DNA of 53,643 nucleotides from a virus, in the IMG/VR virus record IMGVR_UViG_3300049477_000020, positions 1-53,643 of that record; one strand, 5' to 3'. Under the pieces are notes generated by a model. It saw only the letters and a list, made by a program, of their open reading frames with translations. It did no database searches and was not told the origin of the DNA. Positions 16,076 to 26,124 of the stretch are shown here, in pieces. Position numbers and translations under genes: made by a program. The first letter of the stretch is position 1, and every line of letters begins with the position of its first letter.

Positions 16076-19000
16076 CTAGATCACGAACGGGTCGTTGAGA
16101 ACGTACTGCTCGGGCTCGATTTCGGGTGACATCACGATACCCTCTGGCAGCACAGTAATCGGCTCTGGCGTCGTCGGGATCAAGGTCGGCAAGATGTCAC
16201 GACGGAAGCGGAACCACCAATCCTGCGGGATCGGCAGATCCCAGAGCATGAAGTGTGGATCTTCATGGATCTCAGGGTAGTCATCCCAAGGAGACTGGTT
16301 GGGTCCACCGTACTGGATAGCCTCGCGGTGAGGGATGCCCAGCGAAAGCCCCGTGTACCAGGGCCGAATCAGCAAACTGGAGACCCATGCCCCAGCGTAG
16401 TACCCAGTCGCCCGCCAGACCAACTTGGTCGAGAACCCTGGTGAGGGGTCCAGCACGTCTGCGTCAGGGAAGGTGAAGACGCCATCAGCGTTGTTGCGGA
16501 TGTCGAAGACGGGGTAGAAGGTCGTCCCACCGTCGTTACTGAACTCCCAGAGGATCGGGTCGTTGAAGAGCGAGATGTTGTCTACGTCCCACTCGTCGTC
16601 AGTCAGTCCGTACTGCACGATGCGGGGCAACACTGTGGTCGCCAGGAACTGCGTCTCCTGAGCCACGTTGCCCCAAGTGCCACCAGCATCGAGCGCGTCC
16701 CAGTCAGCATAGGTGGTCTCCATGTCATCCCACGAGAGCGCAGTCGAAGGCCCACCCCCTCCGATGGTGTAGCCGGTGTACCACTCTGTGATCTGCCCTG
16801 GTGTCGGGTTGATCTCCTCCTCAGAGAGGATCTCTCCGCTGGGTGTGACGATCTGAATGTAGAGCGGCTGTGTGAGTTCTTCGTTCACATAGACGCGGGC
16901 CGCTGCGTAGGCTCGGCCTCCGGCAGAAGTGATGACGTTCTGATTGCCGGTGATGCCGCCGTAGTTGACGGTGGAGCCATCAGACTCCACGTCATCCCAG
17001 GCCACGCCCTCAATGAGGTTCCAGTTTGGGTAGAGGAACTCGGTATCGTTCCAGTCTCGACCAACAAACCCCGAGTTGCGCGAGACCCGTACGGTCGTGC
17101 CTAGATCAGTCTCTAGTTCCTGGCTGAACGTAAGTGCTGATGCGTCGCCAAAGGGATCCCAGTTGGCAAGTGTCGTGTCCAAGAAGTCCGGGTCGGAAAG
17201 CAACTGCACCGCTGGCATCTGGACTGTCGCGAACTGCACCGCCCGCACCTTGCGACGGGATCGCAACACCTTGCTCTGCATCGTAGAGCCAGGGATCTCC
17301 GACTGAATGGAGTTCTCCATCAGGTTCCACTCGTTCAGATCCAGGTTGTCTGCGTCATGGAAGACCTCGATGTACTGCTCACTATCGTCATCAACGGCAT
17401 AGTCGAGGCGGAACATCTCAATGGAGTTGAGGCCCACGAAGTATGCCACCCGGTTGACGTGGTCCATCTCCACTGTCTGGTAGGTGTGCTTCCCCTTAGA
17501 CCACTTGGTGTTGAGCGTATCGGGGAGCCACTTCACCAGGTTGAAGTACGAAGAGATTTGCCTCATCCGCTGAGCAAGGGTGGGGTCTGTGGCCACCACT
17601 GAGGTGGTAGGAGAGGTCACGTCTCGACGAGGCACGTTGCCTACTTGGCGAGCCTCATCACGGTAGTGCGTGGATGCGCTCGTCTGGTCTACCGATTGTT
17701 CGAGTCCCCCCTTAGACTCCCTCTTCCTTGGCTTGCCGCCCTTGTTCTTCTTGTTCTCCTCCAAGAGCCACTGAGGATGACGCTTGACAGTCTTGACGAC
17801 CTGAGCGTAGGTCTCATAGGGCTCAGCAACCAGTTCGGTGAACTCGAACTTGAAGTACTTGGCGTTGACCGGAGGGAAGTGCAGCATCCCGCGCTGTAGA
17901 CGGAAGTCTCGCGCAACGGGAGTCCACTCTTTGCCCTCGTACTTGTCGCCGGGGCCTCCCAAGAAGCCCAGAGGGTTGAGGGATGAGACACCCGTAGTCT
18001 GAAAGTCAGGGTGGTAACGCAACAGGGCATTGTCGGTTCTGCCCGTGTCATCATCATCGAACAGGGGCTTGACCAAGTAGTCCGTGAAGTTGTCCACGAA
18101 GTCCTCGTACAAAGCCGCTGAGTCTGATGTCGTCTCCTGCTTCAGCACCAGCCCCAGCAGGTCTGTCTCTGAAGATCCGATGAGGTCCAGCAGGTTGGAT
18201 CCCAGCCTGAAGGACTGCACTGATCCTGGAGTGCTGCCCACTGAGGCCTGACCAAACCCGACCACCGTGTGCAGCGAAAGGATCCCGCCTGAGTAGACAA
18301 CGATGAAGGGGATCTGTGTCCCTGCCGTAAAGGCGATGCTGGAGGACACACTCGTGCCAGCCACTTCTACATCCAAGACCCCATTCGTCAATGTGATGCG
18401 CACGCTGTCGGCATCAAAGAGGACTCGGGTCTGCACATCATCGTCGCCGTACTGTGGAGCGACATTCATCCCGATCCACCAGTCATGCGCGGTGCGCCAC
18501 TGAAGACCACGGTTGTCAATCGTGACGGAGGCATCGGGGGCATTGAAGCGCAGCCGGTCTGCCAACGGAGTGACAGAACCCAGAGCGTAAGAGCGCGGTG
18601 GCGTTATCAGATCATCTTGCGCCTTGAACGTAGCGTCAATCGTGTCATCGACACTCCAGTAGACGTTCATCTGGACGCCAGGCGTCAAGGGGTCGATGTG
18701 GAACCTGTCGATGATCTGGGGCTCACCATCCACATCACGAGCATCTAGGTACAGGTTCACGACCGCATCGGGGATCGGCTGCGGCTCAGATCGCCAGGAG
18801 ATGCCCTCAGTCAGATCACTTGCGCGATTCTCTCTGGTGACGTATGCCAGAGGCGACTCCAGAGCATCGAGCCCCGTCTCAAAGGGGTTGAACTCCGTGC
18901 GGATCGTGGGGTGTCTCTGGGTCTTCGGGATCGACTTCTTCGTGGTGACCTTGTAGCCAGCATGGAAGTCCCTGATCCCAAGCGAGTAGGGCACAGCGTT

Positions 19001-19522
19001 CTGGTTGGTGTCCACGGGAGGGGCCCCGATGCCACGCGACAGCAGTAGCCGTATGCGCCTGGTCTTGACGGGCCTGAGTACCATCTTGTGCTGAAGCCAG
19101 TGACCAGCACCGTAGTGCTGTGGGTGCGCTGCCCCTTGCGCAACAGCCAGGGGTGAGATGACCGCAGGTAGAGAGTCGAGCACTGACACCGCGACTGGTA
19201 CCCCGAAGAACTGACGCAGGGGTTGCCAGTTGCCATCCTTGTCCATGTACTCCGCACGGACCCGGTGGGGGAACCGAGCCACGTTGAAGGAGATGGTGTT
19301 GACCAGTTTGGAAGACGTGAAGGCAACGTCGAACACTTCGACGGTGGGATCCGCCTGGCGACGCGGAAGCGACGACCAGAACGGGACGTTGCCGCGCTGC
19401 TTCGACGAGAACTTGTCAGCCGAGATTTGGTAGAAGTTGATGCCGTCGAGTGGTGACCCATCGACATACAGAGGAGCCCCAGGGTCACTGGGGATACCAG
19501 GATCTCTCGGTTCCAGGCTCAC
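16076..19522 (-). CDS. Large baseplate/tail structural protein
   Basis: A 1148-residue protein with GTG start that overlaps the upstream stop. It follows baseplate J and a tail-protein-I-like gene, so it is probably a large baseplate or baseplate-periphery component. Several segments look like discoidin/galactose-binding beta-sandwiches (SSKLVNTISFNVARFPHRVR; repeated ...WDDMET/WDDVES strand starts). A Lys-rich linker (NKKNKGGKPRKRESK) lies near residue 600. No catalytic motif seen. Confidence 0.6.
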   Translation of the reverse strand: MSLEPRDPGIPSDPGAPLYVDGSPLDGINFYQISADKFSSKQRGNVPFWSSLPRRQADPTVEVFDVAFTSSKLVNTISFNVARFPHRVRAEYMDKDGNWQPLRQFFGVPVAVSVLDSLPAVISPLAVAQGAAHPQHYGAGHWLQHKMVLRPVKTRRIRLLLSRGIGAPPVDTNQNAVPYSLGIRDFHAGYKVTTKKSIPKTQRHPTIRTEFNPFETGLDALESPLAYVTRENRASDLTEGISWRSEPQPIPDAVVNLYLDARDVDGEPQIIDRFHIDPLTPGVQMNVYWSVDDTIDATFKAQDDLITPPRSYALGSVTPLADRLRFNAPDASVTIDNRGLQWRTAHDWWIGMNVAPQYGDDDVQTRVLFDADSVRITLTNGVLDVEVAGTSVSSSIAFTAGTQIPFIVVYSGGILSLHTVVGFGQASVGSTPGSVQSFRLGSNLLDLIGSSETDLLGLVLKQETTSDSAALYEDFVDNFTDYLVKPLFDDDDTGRTDNALLRYHPDFQTTGVSSLNPLGFLGGPGDKYEGKEWTPVARDFRLQRGMLHFPPVNAKYFKFEFTELVAEPYETYAQVVKTVKRHPQWLLEENKKNKGGKPRKRESKGGLEQSVDQTSASTHYRDEARQVGNVPRRDVTSPTTSVVATDPTLAQRMRQISSYFNLVKWLPDTLNTKWSKGKHTYQTVEMDHVNRVAYFVGLNSIEMFRLDYAVDDDSEQYIEVFHDADNLDLNEWNLMENSIQSEIPGSTMQSKVLRSRRKVRAVQFATVQMPAVQLLSDPDFLDTTLANWDPFGDASALTFSQELETDLGTTVRVSRNSGFVGRDWNDTEFLYPNWNLIEGVAWDDVESDGSTVNYGGITGNQNVITSAGGRAYAAARVYVNEELTQPLYIQIVTPSGEILSEEEINPTPGQITEWYTGYTIGGGGPSTALSWDDMETTYADWDALDAGGTWGNVAQETQFLATTVLPRIVQYGLTDDEWDVDNISLFNDPILWEFSNDGGTTFYPVFDIRNNADGVFTFPDADVLDPSPGFSTKLVWRATGYYAGAWVSSLLIRPWYTGLSLGIPHREAIQYGGPNQSPWDDYPEIHEDPHFMLWDLPIPQDWWFRFRRDILPTLIPTTPEPITVLPEGIVMSPEIEPEQYVLNDPFVI

Positions 19523-20832
19523 GAGACTGTCACCGCGATCTCGCGTGCTCCAGCGTAGGGGTGTGAGACGAGCATCCCGTCTCCAGTCGATCTGGCCCCC
19601 AGCAGCGCAGCGCCGTTGGCCACACCTGCCTCTGGTCCGTAGGCTACCAAGAAGCCCTCATCCGAAAGCGCTTGGTCGAAGTTGGCATCATCGGTGTCGT
19701 TACCATCGGCATCGAGTGTGTAGCCGGTGACGGCTGAGATCAGAGAGTTGTAGTCCCACTCGCGGCCCTGCGTCCGAGTCAGTGGGGGCTTCGGGAGGAT
19801 GCGAGGTGACTGCTCCTGCTCCAGCCCCTTCTTGACCCTCACAAGCGAGTGCGGATAGACCTGAGCCCAGCGTGTCGAAGTACCGCGAGGGGACACCTTC
19901 GGCACGATCTCCCAGTAGTCGCTGTCGGAGACAATGTTGGCCACTTGGGTGGAGCGATGCAGGGGCAGCCCATCGGGGTCTACGGTCATCAGGACGCTGG
20001 CTGGCTTCAGTTTCCCCAGCACCTGGATGAGGGCCAACTCGTCCTCAGCCCTATCGAGACGCCCCTCGGGAGTCGAGGGGTACTCCTTCTTGACGCGCAC
20101 CACGAACTCAGATCGAGAGTTGGTCCCGCTCCGACCGAAGAGCACCGCATCCTCGACCTCAGCCCAAGATGCCGGGGGGAAGTCGCTCCAGAGCGGGAAG
20201 TCCGTCTCAACATCATCCCAAGGACGCCCCGTAGAGCCCCCTCCAGCCCCGTAGGCGTCAATGAGAGGCCAGGTCTCGTAGATGTCGCAGTCCACCCCCG
20301 TCAGCGCTTCAGCGGCTGTCGTGAGCCCCGGAATGGTGCCTCCCATGGGGATAGCCCTGGCCAGAGCGATGACGCGGTTGCGGTAGGCCGCATCAGCAGC
20401 CTCCATCTCGTCCCACTCATCGGGGGTGGCTGTGGACTCCATAGGGTCCACGGGGAGAATCTCGGGGATCTTGCGGGCCACGCCAAAGATGGCGCCGTAG
20501 AAGCGGTCTAGGTCGAAGAAGCGAGAGCCTGCGAGGGTGTTCTGAAGACGTGCCACCAGGCTGCGCTTGCGCAACTGCCCGGTCCCAGCGTCGCCGAGGA
20601 GGGCACGCATCAAGCGGACCAGGTGGCTGGTCTCACTGAGGTCATACAAGGACTCGTGGAAGTGGCTCAGGCGTGCGTCGGTGCGGTAGTCAGGCACCAG
20701 CAAGCCGGTGAGGTACTCGACCGTTCCAGCCTGTGGGGTGGTGTTGCCACCTTGCAGGGGAAGCAGCGCCCCAAAGGGGATCAACTGCGTGATAGTCCCA
20801 TTGTCCTGGTTGAAGATGTCTTCAGGCAGCAT
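19519..20832 (-). CDS. Baseplate wedge protein, possibly tail protein I-like
   Basis: A 437-residue protein directly after baseplate J, the position of P2 gpI-type tail proteins. The region AAYRNRVIALARAIPMGGT and GLTTAAEALTGVDCDIYETW resembles the helical core of that family, which links J to the tail fibres. The start overlaps the J stop as TAATG. The assignment rests mostly on gene order. Confidence 0.5.
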   Translation of the reverse strand: MLPEDIFNQDNGTITQLIPFGALLPLQGGNTTPQAGTVEYLTGLLVPDYRTDARLSHFHESLYDLSETSHLVRLMRALLGDAGTGQLRKRSLVARLQNTLAGSRFFDLDRFYGAIFGVARKIPEILPVDPMESTATPDEWDEMEAADAAYRNRVIALARAIPMGGTIPGLTTAAEALTGVDCDIYETWPLIDAYGAGGGSTGRPWDDVETDFPLWSDFPPASWAEVEDAVLFGRSGTNSRSEFVVRVKKEYPSTPEGRLDRAEDELALIQVLGKLKPASVLMTVDPDGLPLHRSTQVANIVSDSDYWEIVPKVSPRGTSTRWAQVYPHSLVRVKKGLEQEQSPRILPKPPLTRTQGREWDYNSLISAVTGYTLDADGNDTDDANFDQALSDEGFLVAYGPEAGVANGAALLGARSTGDGMLVSHPYAGAREIAVTVS

Positions 20833-22649
20833 TAGGACAACCCGAAGGTGTTGGCCGCCCTGAGTTCCTTCACGGCATCGTAGACAACGGGGAACTCACT
20901 GTCTCCGAAGAAGAGGTCTTTGGGCCACCCTGCGGTACTGACGTAAGTCGCGGCCACTGCATCGTCCACGATGAGTTGGATACCGACGCTGTAGGTGTTG
21001 CGGTTGGCGTACACGAAGCCAGGCTCATCCTCAGGCCCAGACAAGAACCTCACGGCGTCTACGCCTGCTACGTTGGCCACCGTGCGGAGCACGTCAGATA
21101 CTTGCAGGGTGCCACCGATACCCAACTGGCCAATGAAGGTAATCAGGGCTGTGTCGATGTCTTGGTTGACTGTCGCGGGGACATACCCGCGCTCATACAT
21201 CACAGCGAAGTTGAACCGCAGGCTGAGCGACTTGGCGGCATGGGCCAGCGCGTCGATACCCACGAGGCGCCAACGGTCAATCCCGTCCTGCACAGCCGTA
21301 GGGATGTCGTTGTAGAGGTAGTTGTCGTTGGTCCCAATGGTGAACTGCTCGTTGTTGGCAGGCAAGAGGGTCGCGTCCCACTCCAGGCCGAAGCGTGATC
21401 GAGCAGACCATCCCTCAGCCCCATCCTCATGCACCACTCGGTAGGCATCAACGAAGTCCACGATTGCCCCTGAGTCCACCCGACCGTAAGTGTCGCCGTC
21501 GATGGTGAGGGTGTCTGGGATCGCGATGATCGGGCCCCAGGCCAAGGGGATGAAGACGTTGTTGTTGGCCGGAGCAGCACCATTCTCACGGACGAACAAC
21601 TGGCGGTACAGAGGGTCTATCACCGTGTTGTTGAATCGCCGCGTGTCGTCGAAGATCACTGACTGCACGACTGTCAAGGGGCGGCTACCAGCGCACCACA
21701 CATCGACTCGGTGCAACTCGCCAGCCTCTGGGTCATTACGCGAGGCCTCAGGGGTGTACTCGAAGTCCAACTCGACAATCAGTCCGTCGGGCATCGCGAT
21801 GGGGTTAGACACCACGACCTTGGGTGGGTTGACCGAAGTGTCCCAGTCGTAGTCATAGCCAGGCATGAACATGTCACCGGCGTCGATGTTCACTCCCACG
21901 AAGGCTGACGTGGGGAAGGAGTACAGAGCATCATCGACCGTAGAGATGGCCTCACCTGAGGCGATCTGCAACTGCTCTCGACGACGCTTTGAGGCTCCGA
22001 TGACGTTGGCTGCTGGGCAGTCGGCATCATTCAGGGCGATCCCGAGGTACATCTGCTCGGTGCCAGCGAGCGACCTGAAGACCGTAGCCCTCCAGCGCTC
22101 GCGAAGTTCCTGATCCGACTCCTGGGTGTCACCTCCCGTGATGGCCTCAATGTTGGTCACGGTGCGGACCCCAGACAGGGGCGAGACGATGCGCGTCAAG
22201 AGTCCCGGCCCGATGTTCCCGGACACCCCAGCCGAGATGGCCTGGACGGGTACGGTGACCGAAGAGACCCCTGGGGCCAGGATTCCCCCTGTGAGGGTCA
22301 AGAACGGCACTGATGGGGAGGTCACAGAGTTGACCTGGGTGTTGATGGGCACGAAGGCCGTAGAGGTCAAGGACCCTGTACGAGCGAAGGTCACTCCCCC
22401 CGAGGCCCTCCGAGCCGCGAGCCGGTAGATCCCGAAGAGGGCACAGAAGGCGTCCAGATCCGAGTCTGTCTTCGAGTCGATGTCGTACTGGTAGGACAGC
22501 ATGTGGGAGTCGATGTAGGCCTCAGAGACCGACTCAGCCACGGCGTCGATGATCTTGCGGGTCACTGAGCCGACGGTGGTGTCCAGTTCAGGGTCAGATA
22601 GGGCCAGGTTAGCCCTGATCGCCGCTACGATCTCAGTCTGAGATGCCAC
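20832..22649 (-). CDS. Baseplate J-like protein
   Basis: A 605-residue protein of the baseplate J (T4 gp6/Mu gp47) type, which forms the wedge ring around the hub. The N-terminus (DTTVGSVTRKIIDAVAE, SKTDSDLDAFCALFGIYR, ARRASGGVTFAR) and TNIEAITGGDTQESDQELRERW are characteristic of the family. The gene order gp25-J-next wedge protein matches contractile tails. GTG start overlapping the gp25 stop (TAGTG). Confidence 0.85.
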   Translation of the reverse strand: MASQTEIVAAIRANLALSDPELDTTVGSVTRKIIDAVAESVSEAYIDSHMLSYQYDIDSKTDSDLDAFCALFGIYRLAARRASGGVTFARTGSLTSTAFVPINTQVNSVTSPSVPFLTLTGGILAPGVSSVTVPVQAISAGVSGNIGPGLLTRIVSPLSGVRTVTNIEAITGGDTQESDQELRERWRATVFRSLAGTEQMYLGIALNDADCPAANVIGASKRRREQLQIASGEAISTVDDALYSFPTSAFVGVNIDAGDMFMPGYDYDWDTSVNPPKVVVSNPIAMPDGLIVELDFEYTPEASRNDPEAGELHRVDVWCAGSRPLTVVQSVIFDDTRRFNNTVIDPLYRQLFVRENGAAPANNNVFIPLAWGPIIAIPDTLTIDGDTYGRVDSGAIVDFVDAYRVVHEDGAEGWSARSRFGLEWDATLLPANNEQFTIGTNDNYLYNDIPTAVQDGIDRWRLVGIDALAHAAKSLSLRFNFAVMYERGYVPATVNQDIDTALITFIGQLGIGGTLQVSDVLRTVANVAGVDAVRFLSGPEDEPGFVYANRNTYSVGIQLIVDDAVAATYVSTAGWPKDLFFGDSEFPVVYDAVKELRAANTFGLS

Positions 22650-23077
22650 TAGATGTTCACCGTCCTGGTGATGTTCACTCGCACTCCAGCCATCGTGACC
22701 AAGCCTACCGTGACCTTGATGCGATCCAAGTAGAGTTCCGCCTCGATGCCCAGGACCTGGGCGATGACATCGGCTGTAGAGTGCCTAGCCAGCGCTCCTT
22801 GCGACGTGTCCTTGACGATCTCGCGCTGCTGGATAGCCATCTGCTGGTCGATGATCCGGGCCACCTCAGCCTTGACCAGCATGAGGGTCTCACTGTCCAT
22901 GGGCTGCCCGATGTAGGTGGGCAGGACCGAGCCCCATTCTGTGTGAAAGCGGTCATTCTTCAGGGGCTCGCCAAGGGCTAGGGCCAAGTCTTGGCGGATC
23001 TTGGCATGACCAGTCGTCGTGGCGTGCCCGTTCGGGCCCACGACGAGATCCCCATTGGCTAGGGTCAGGGTCTTCAC
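22649..23077 (-). CDS. gp25-like baseplate wedge protein
   Basis: A 142-residue protein with GTG start and a GGTGGAGG ribosome site. The stretch GHAKIRQDLALALGEPLKND followed by WGSVLPTYIG matches the gp25/GpW lysozyme-fold family; gp25 nucleates sheath polymerisation onto the baseplate in contractile tails. The size is normal for the family. It is preceded by copy F of the repeated intergenic element, the closest of all copies to its gene (13 nt). Confidence 0.8.
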   Translation of the reverse strand: MKTLTLANGDLVVGPNGHATTTGHAKIRQDLALALGEPLKNDRFHTEWGSVLPTYIGQPMDSETLMLVKAEVARIIDQQMAIQQREIVKDTSQGALARHSTADVIAQVLGIEAELYLDRIKVTVGLVTMAGVRVNITRTVNI

Positions 23078-23090
23078 TCGGCTACCTCCA

Positions 23091-23123
23091 CCCCTTCGCG
23101 GGGCTCAGATGGACAGGGACAGG
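23091..23123 (-). promoter_or_regulatory. Repeated intergenic element, copy F
   Basis: CCTGTC-N20-GAAGGGG; the hairpin loop is GC(GAA), and a second CCTGTC begins six bases inside. 13 nt before the gp25 start. Confidence 0.75.
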
Positions 23124-23127
23124 AGGC

Positions 23128-23520
23128 TCAGCCAGCCTGGACCTGCTTCCAGGAGTAGGTGTCGGCTGCGGACTTCAGGCAGACATAGAGCACATCGGCC
23201 ACTCCTGGGTCACCCAGGATCAGGACCTCTCGGCCCCTCTGCCCCTCTTCTGGGGTTGGGAGAGCATCCAGGATCGAGATCCCGGAGTTGTACCCCGTGA
23301 CGCTCTGCCAGATCGCGGCGAAGTTCCAGGTGCCAAAGGTACGGTCGATGAGCCAGACCTCTCCAACCTGGGGGAGCCCACCCTTGGCTCGTTGCGGCAG
23401 CAACGGCACCTCGATCTCCACAGCACCGCCCACGTCGATACACAGAGCCGTGCTCCGCTCAGTGATCTGCTCGACCTTCACATACTTGTGGGGAAGCCCC
23501 TGAGGGGTCATGCGCTTCAT
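23128..23520 (-). CDS. Putative baseplate spike/OB-fold protein
   Basis: A 130-residue beta-rich protein between the hub and gp25. VKVEQITERSTALCIDVGGA and QVGEVWLIDRTFGTWNFAAI have the alternating pattern of an OB-fold, as in the spike or spike-associated proteins of contractile tails. The start overlaps the hub stop as ATGA. Assignment mainly by position; it could instead be another hub cap protein. Confidence 0.5.
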   Translation of the reverse strand: MKRMTPQGLPHKYVKVEQITERSTALCIDVGGAVEIEVPLLPQRAKGGLPQVGEVWLIDRTFGTWNFAAIWQSVTGYNSGISILDALPTPEEGQRGREVLILGDPGVADVLYVCLKSAADTYSWKQVQAG

Positions 23521-26123
23521 TGTGCGCCCGCATTAGTCGGAGGTTCGGGGGTGGTCTCAATAGCAGGCCTGAGGACCTTCTGGGCCTGCTCCCTGGTCAT
23601 CCCTGGAGTGTAGCCACCGGCGAGGGGGAGCCCCATCAAGGTGTGCTGGTTGGCTCCGACCCCTTGCCCCTCTTTGCCCCTAGGTAGACGAGCCGGGGCT
23701 GCCAGGTTGACGCTCGTGTTGAAGCCACCCTGTGGGCCAAAGTTGAACGAGTGAGTGACCGTAGTGACATAGCCCTGGAAGTCGAACTTGGGGATCTGAA
23801 GCAGCATCCCAGGGAACAACTCAGGCATGAAGGTCAGGGGCACCTGGGCGTTGTACTGGTAGGCCCACTGACGCATGAAGAGGTAGAGGGCAGAGAAGAA
23901 CTCAGCGCGGTGGTCGTTGTCGGCGATCATACCGTCGATCACCTGGTAGTCAGGTCGAGCGCCGAACTTACGGTAGATGAAGTCGGTGAACTCCTGAGCC
24001 TCCTGTTTGGTGGCTTTGATGCCGAAGAGCAGTTCCATGACGGACGGAATGTCGATGTTGGCGAGCCCAAAGGTGGAGTAGGCCAGGTCGTTGGGGGTGA
24101 CGTTGGTGCCCTCGCTGCTGCCGAAGTTCACCGACGCTGCTCCAGTGGCTACGTCTAGTGTGTTCTGGATGCCCAAGACCGTGAACTGGTGAGTCACGAA
24201 GAAGTCGTCAGACCAGTCCACAGTGAAGTCGAGGACCTCGATGGGCTCGACAACCATGACCGCCGCAGTCCCCCACAGCCCGTAGTAGTCAGGGAACCAT
24301 GCGATGAAGTCACCGTTGGGGGCCGAGCAGAAGGATCTCAGCGAGGCGTTGAGGATGTTCTTCAAGAAGCCACCTAGCAGTGGCTGGTCATTCAGGAGCG
24401 CTCGGATGCCCTGGAGGGTCTGGGCAAACGTGTTCGCCTGAGTGTCCTGGACCGCAGCGACGAACCCCGAGTCCCCGAAGAGGGTGTTGAAGTCGTCCTT
24501 GGTACCACCAGGCGCCAGTGTTCCGGGGTCTGTCTGACCGGTGTAGGTCGCGCCCTGGGTATCCACCGCATACCCCTGGTTGTCCGTCTTCGCCCCGCTC
24601 GTGGTGGTGCTACCCACTCTGTTGTAGGTGATCCTCGGCAGCAGACCCCCGTACTGGTAGAACGAAGTGTCAGCCACCTTGACGCGAGCCGGTAGATCGC
24701 GGGTGTTGGTCGCGACCTCTTCGCTGTTGTTGCCGATGCTCAGGCCAATGTGCTCAGCCTGTCGAATCAGGACTGCGCCAGGTGTGACCATCGCCTCCTC
24801 CAGCGTAATGCGCTCGCACTGTGCGTCGATGTCGCTGACATCGCTGACGCCCGGCTTGATCTCTGTGCCACCCAACGTGTGGTAGTAGACGTAGCGGACC
24901 AGGTTCGAGCAGTCGAGGTGAGGGGGTGGGTATTGACTCAGGGGGAAGTCACGAGCCTGGCTGTACTCGATGTTGGGGTACTCGTCCACCAGTTGGAGGG
25001 CCCAAGAGACGAGAGCATCGCCAGTGGCCACACCCTGTGTCTGTGTGACACCCGTTGTCTTCTTCAGTTTCGCGGTCATCGCAGCGACCAGGGCCTTAGC
25101 CTGTGGGGTCGTAGCCTGATAGTTTGACCCGTCCTCGAAGGCTGAGTTCTGAATCGTCTGCCCAGCCATCCAGGTCGTCATCTTGTCGCGGTTCGTCAGG
25201 GCCTTCAGGCGCGTGAAGAACGTGGTGGCGGCGTACTCCACATTGGCGCACTGCTGCACTGACCCCCACCCTTGCGAGGGGCGCTGCTGGAAGACGCCAA
25301 CTGAATCATGGTCTACGGCGACATCTGAGTTGGTGAGATGGGACTCGGCAATAGCCACCGAGAAGGCGGTAATCATGTCCGTCTCAGTGATGCCCTTGAT
25401 GGACGACCCGACGTTCCAGATTTGCACAGCGATAGCCAACTGTGTGCGGTCAAAGGACTCGCCACCGTAGGTGCCTGGCTTCAGGTCACCCGTGTAGACA
25501 GCCGTTGAGGCCCCTGAGTAAGACGTACCAGCCATGCTGGCTAGTTGCTCCAGTACCGGCTCCAGGGAGTCCTTGGACTCTTTCCCGATCTCCGTCGCCA
25601 CTTGCTCAGCGATCTTGAACCAGTCAGCGGGGATGCGTCCGATGTGGATCTTCGAGTCAGGCCAGCCAACCACCTTGTCCAAGACGTTCTTGATGACGTT
25701 GGTGAGCCCACCATCGGTGTTGAAGGAAGACTCGTCGCTCGTACCTTCGAGAGATGTCTGAATGAGGTTCCATGCGGCTGTGGTGTACGGATCCCAGTAC
25801 CAGTACTGCAACCTCTTCAGCGTGCACGATGAGGAGACCTGGATGACCTTAGGCCAAGCCGACATCATGGGGACAGAGTTGAGATAGCCAGAGTAGACTT
25901 GGAGCCACGTCAGCCTCTTCATCAAGACGACGATGCGGTCGTTCGGGGTGAAGAGGCCATCGTACTTCCGGCGCGTGTTCTGAAGCCCGAAGGAGAAGGT
26001 GGAGACGCCATCGCTGCGCCGCACCATCGTGCCCTCAGTCAAGTCGTTGGAGAGATCCAGGGTGCCGTTGTTCTCTGTCTCGACATAGACCTTGACGCCA
26101 GGCGAGTAGACCATGGTGGGCAT
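23517..26123 (-). CDS. Baseplate hub protein with two peptidoglycan hydrolase domains
   Basis: An 868-residue tail-associated lysin. The N-terminus (MVYSPGVKVYVETENN, NDLTEGTMVRRSDG) looks like a gp27/late-control-D type hub barrel. Around residues 240-310 a lysozyme/transglycosylase-like domain shows the likely catalytic Glu in AIAESHL and the HDSVGVFQQRPSQGWG segment. Near 385-480 an NlpC/P60-like domain shows its Cys (DCSNLV, about residue 403) and His (AEHIGLSIG, about 460). The C-terminal part returns to hub-like beta structure. It would cut the cell wall during DNA entry. The start at 26123 follows the upstream stop by one base; an ATG at 26150 is a weaker alternative. Confidence 0.8.
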   Translation of the reverse strand: MPTMVYSPGVKVYVETENNGTLDLSNDLTEGTMVRRSDGVSTFSFGLQNTRRKYDGLFTPNDRIVVLMKRLTWLQVYSGYLNSVPMMSAWPKVIQVSSSCTLKRLQYWYWDPYTTAAWNLIQTSLEGTSDESSFNTDGGLTNVIKNVLDKVVGWPDSKIHIGRIPADWFKIAEQVATEIGKESKDSLEPVLEQLASMAGTSYSGASTAVYTGDLKPGTYGGESFDRTQLAIAVQIWNVGSSIKGITETDMITAFSVAIAESHLTNSDVAVDHDSVGVFQQRPSQGWGSVQQCANVEYAATTFFTRLKALTNRDKMTTWMAGQTIQNSAFEDGSNYQATTPQAKALVAAMTAKLKKTTGVTQTQGVATGDALVSWALQLVDEYPNIEYSQARDFPLSQYPPPHLDCSNLVRYVYYHTLGGTEIKPGVSDVSDIDAQCERITLEEAMVTPGAVLIRQAEHIGLSIGNNSEEVATNTRDLPARVKVADTSFYQYGGLLPRITYNRVGSTTTSGAKTDNQGYAVDTQGATYTGQTDPGTLAPGGTKDDFNTLFGDSGFVAAVQDTQANTFAQTLQGIRALLNDQPLLGGFLKNILNASLRSFCSAPNGDFIAWFPDYYGLWGTAAVMVVEPIEVLDFTVDWSDDFFVTHQFTVLGIQNTLDVATGAASVNFGSSEGTNVTPNDLAYSTFGLANIDIPSVMELLFGIKATKQEAQEFTDFIYRKFGARPDYQVIDGMIADNDHRAEFFSALYLFMRQWAYQYNAQVPLTFMPELFPGMLLQIPKFDFQGYVTTVTHSFNFGPQGGFNTSVNLAAPARLPRGKEGQGVGANQHTLMGLPLAGGYTPGMTREQAQKVLRPAIETTPEPPTNAGAQ

Positions 26124-26124
26124 G

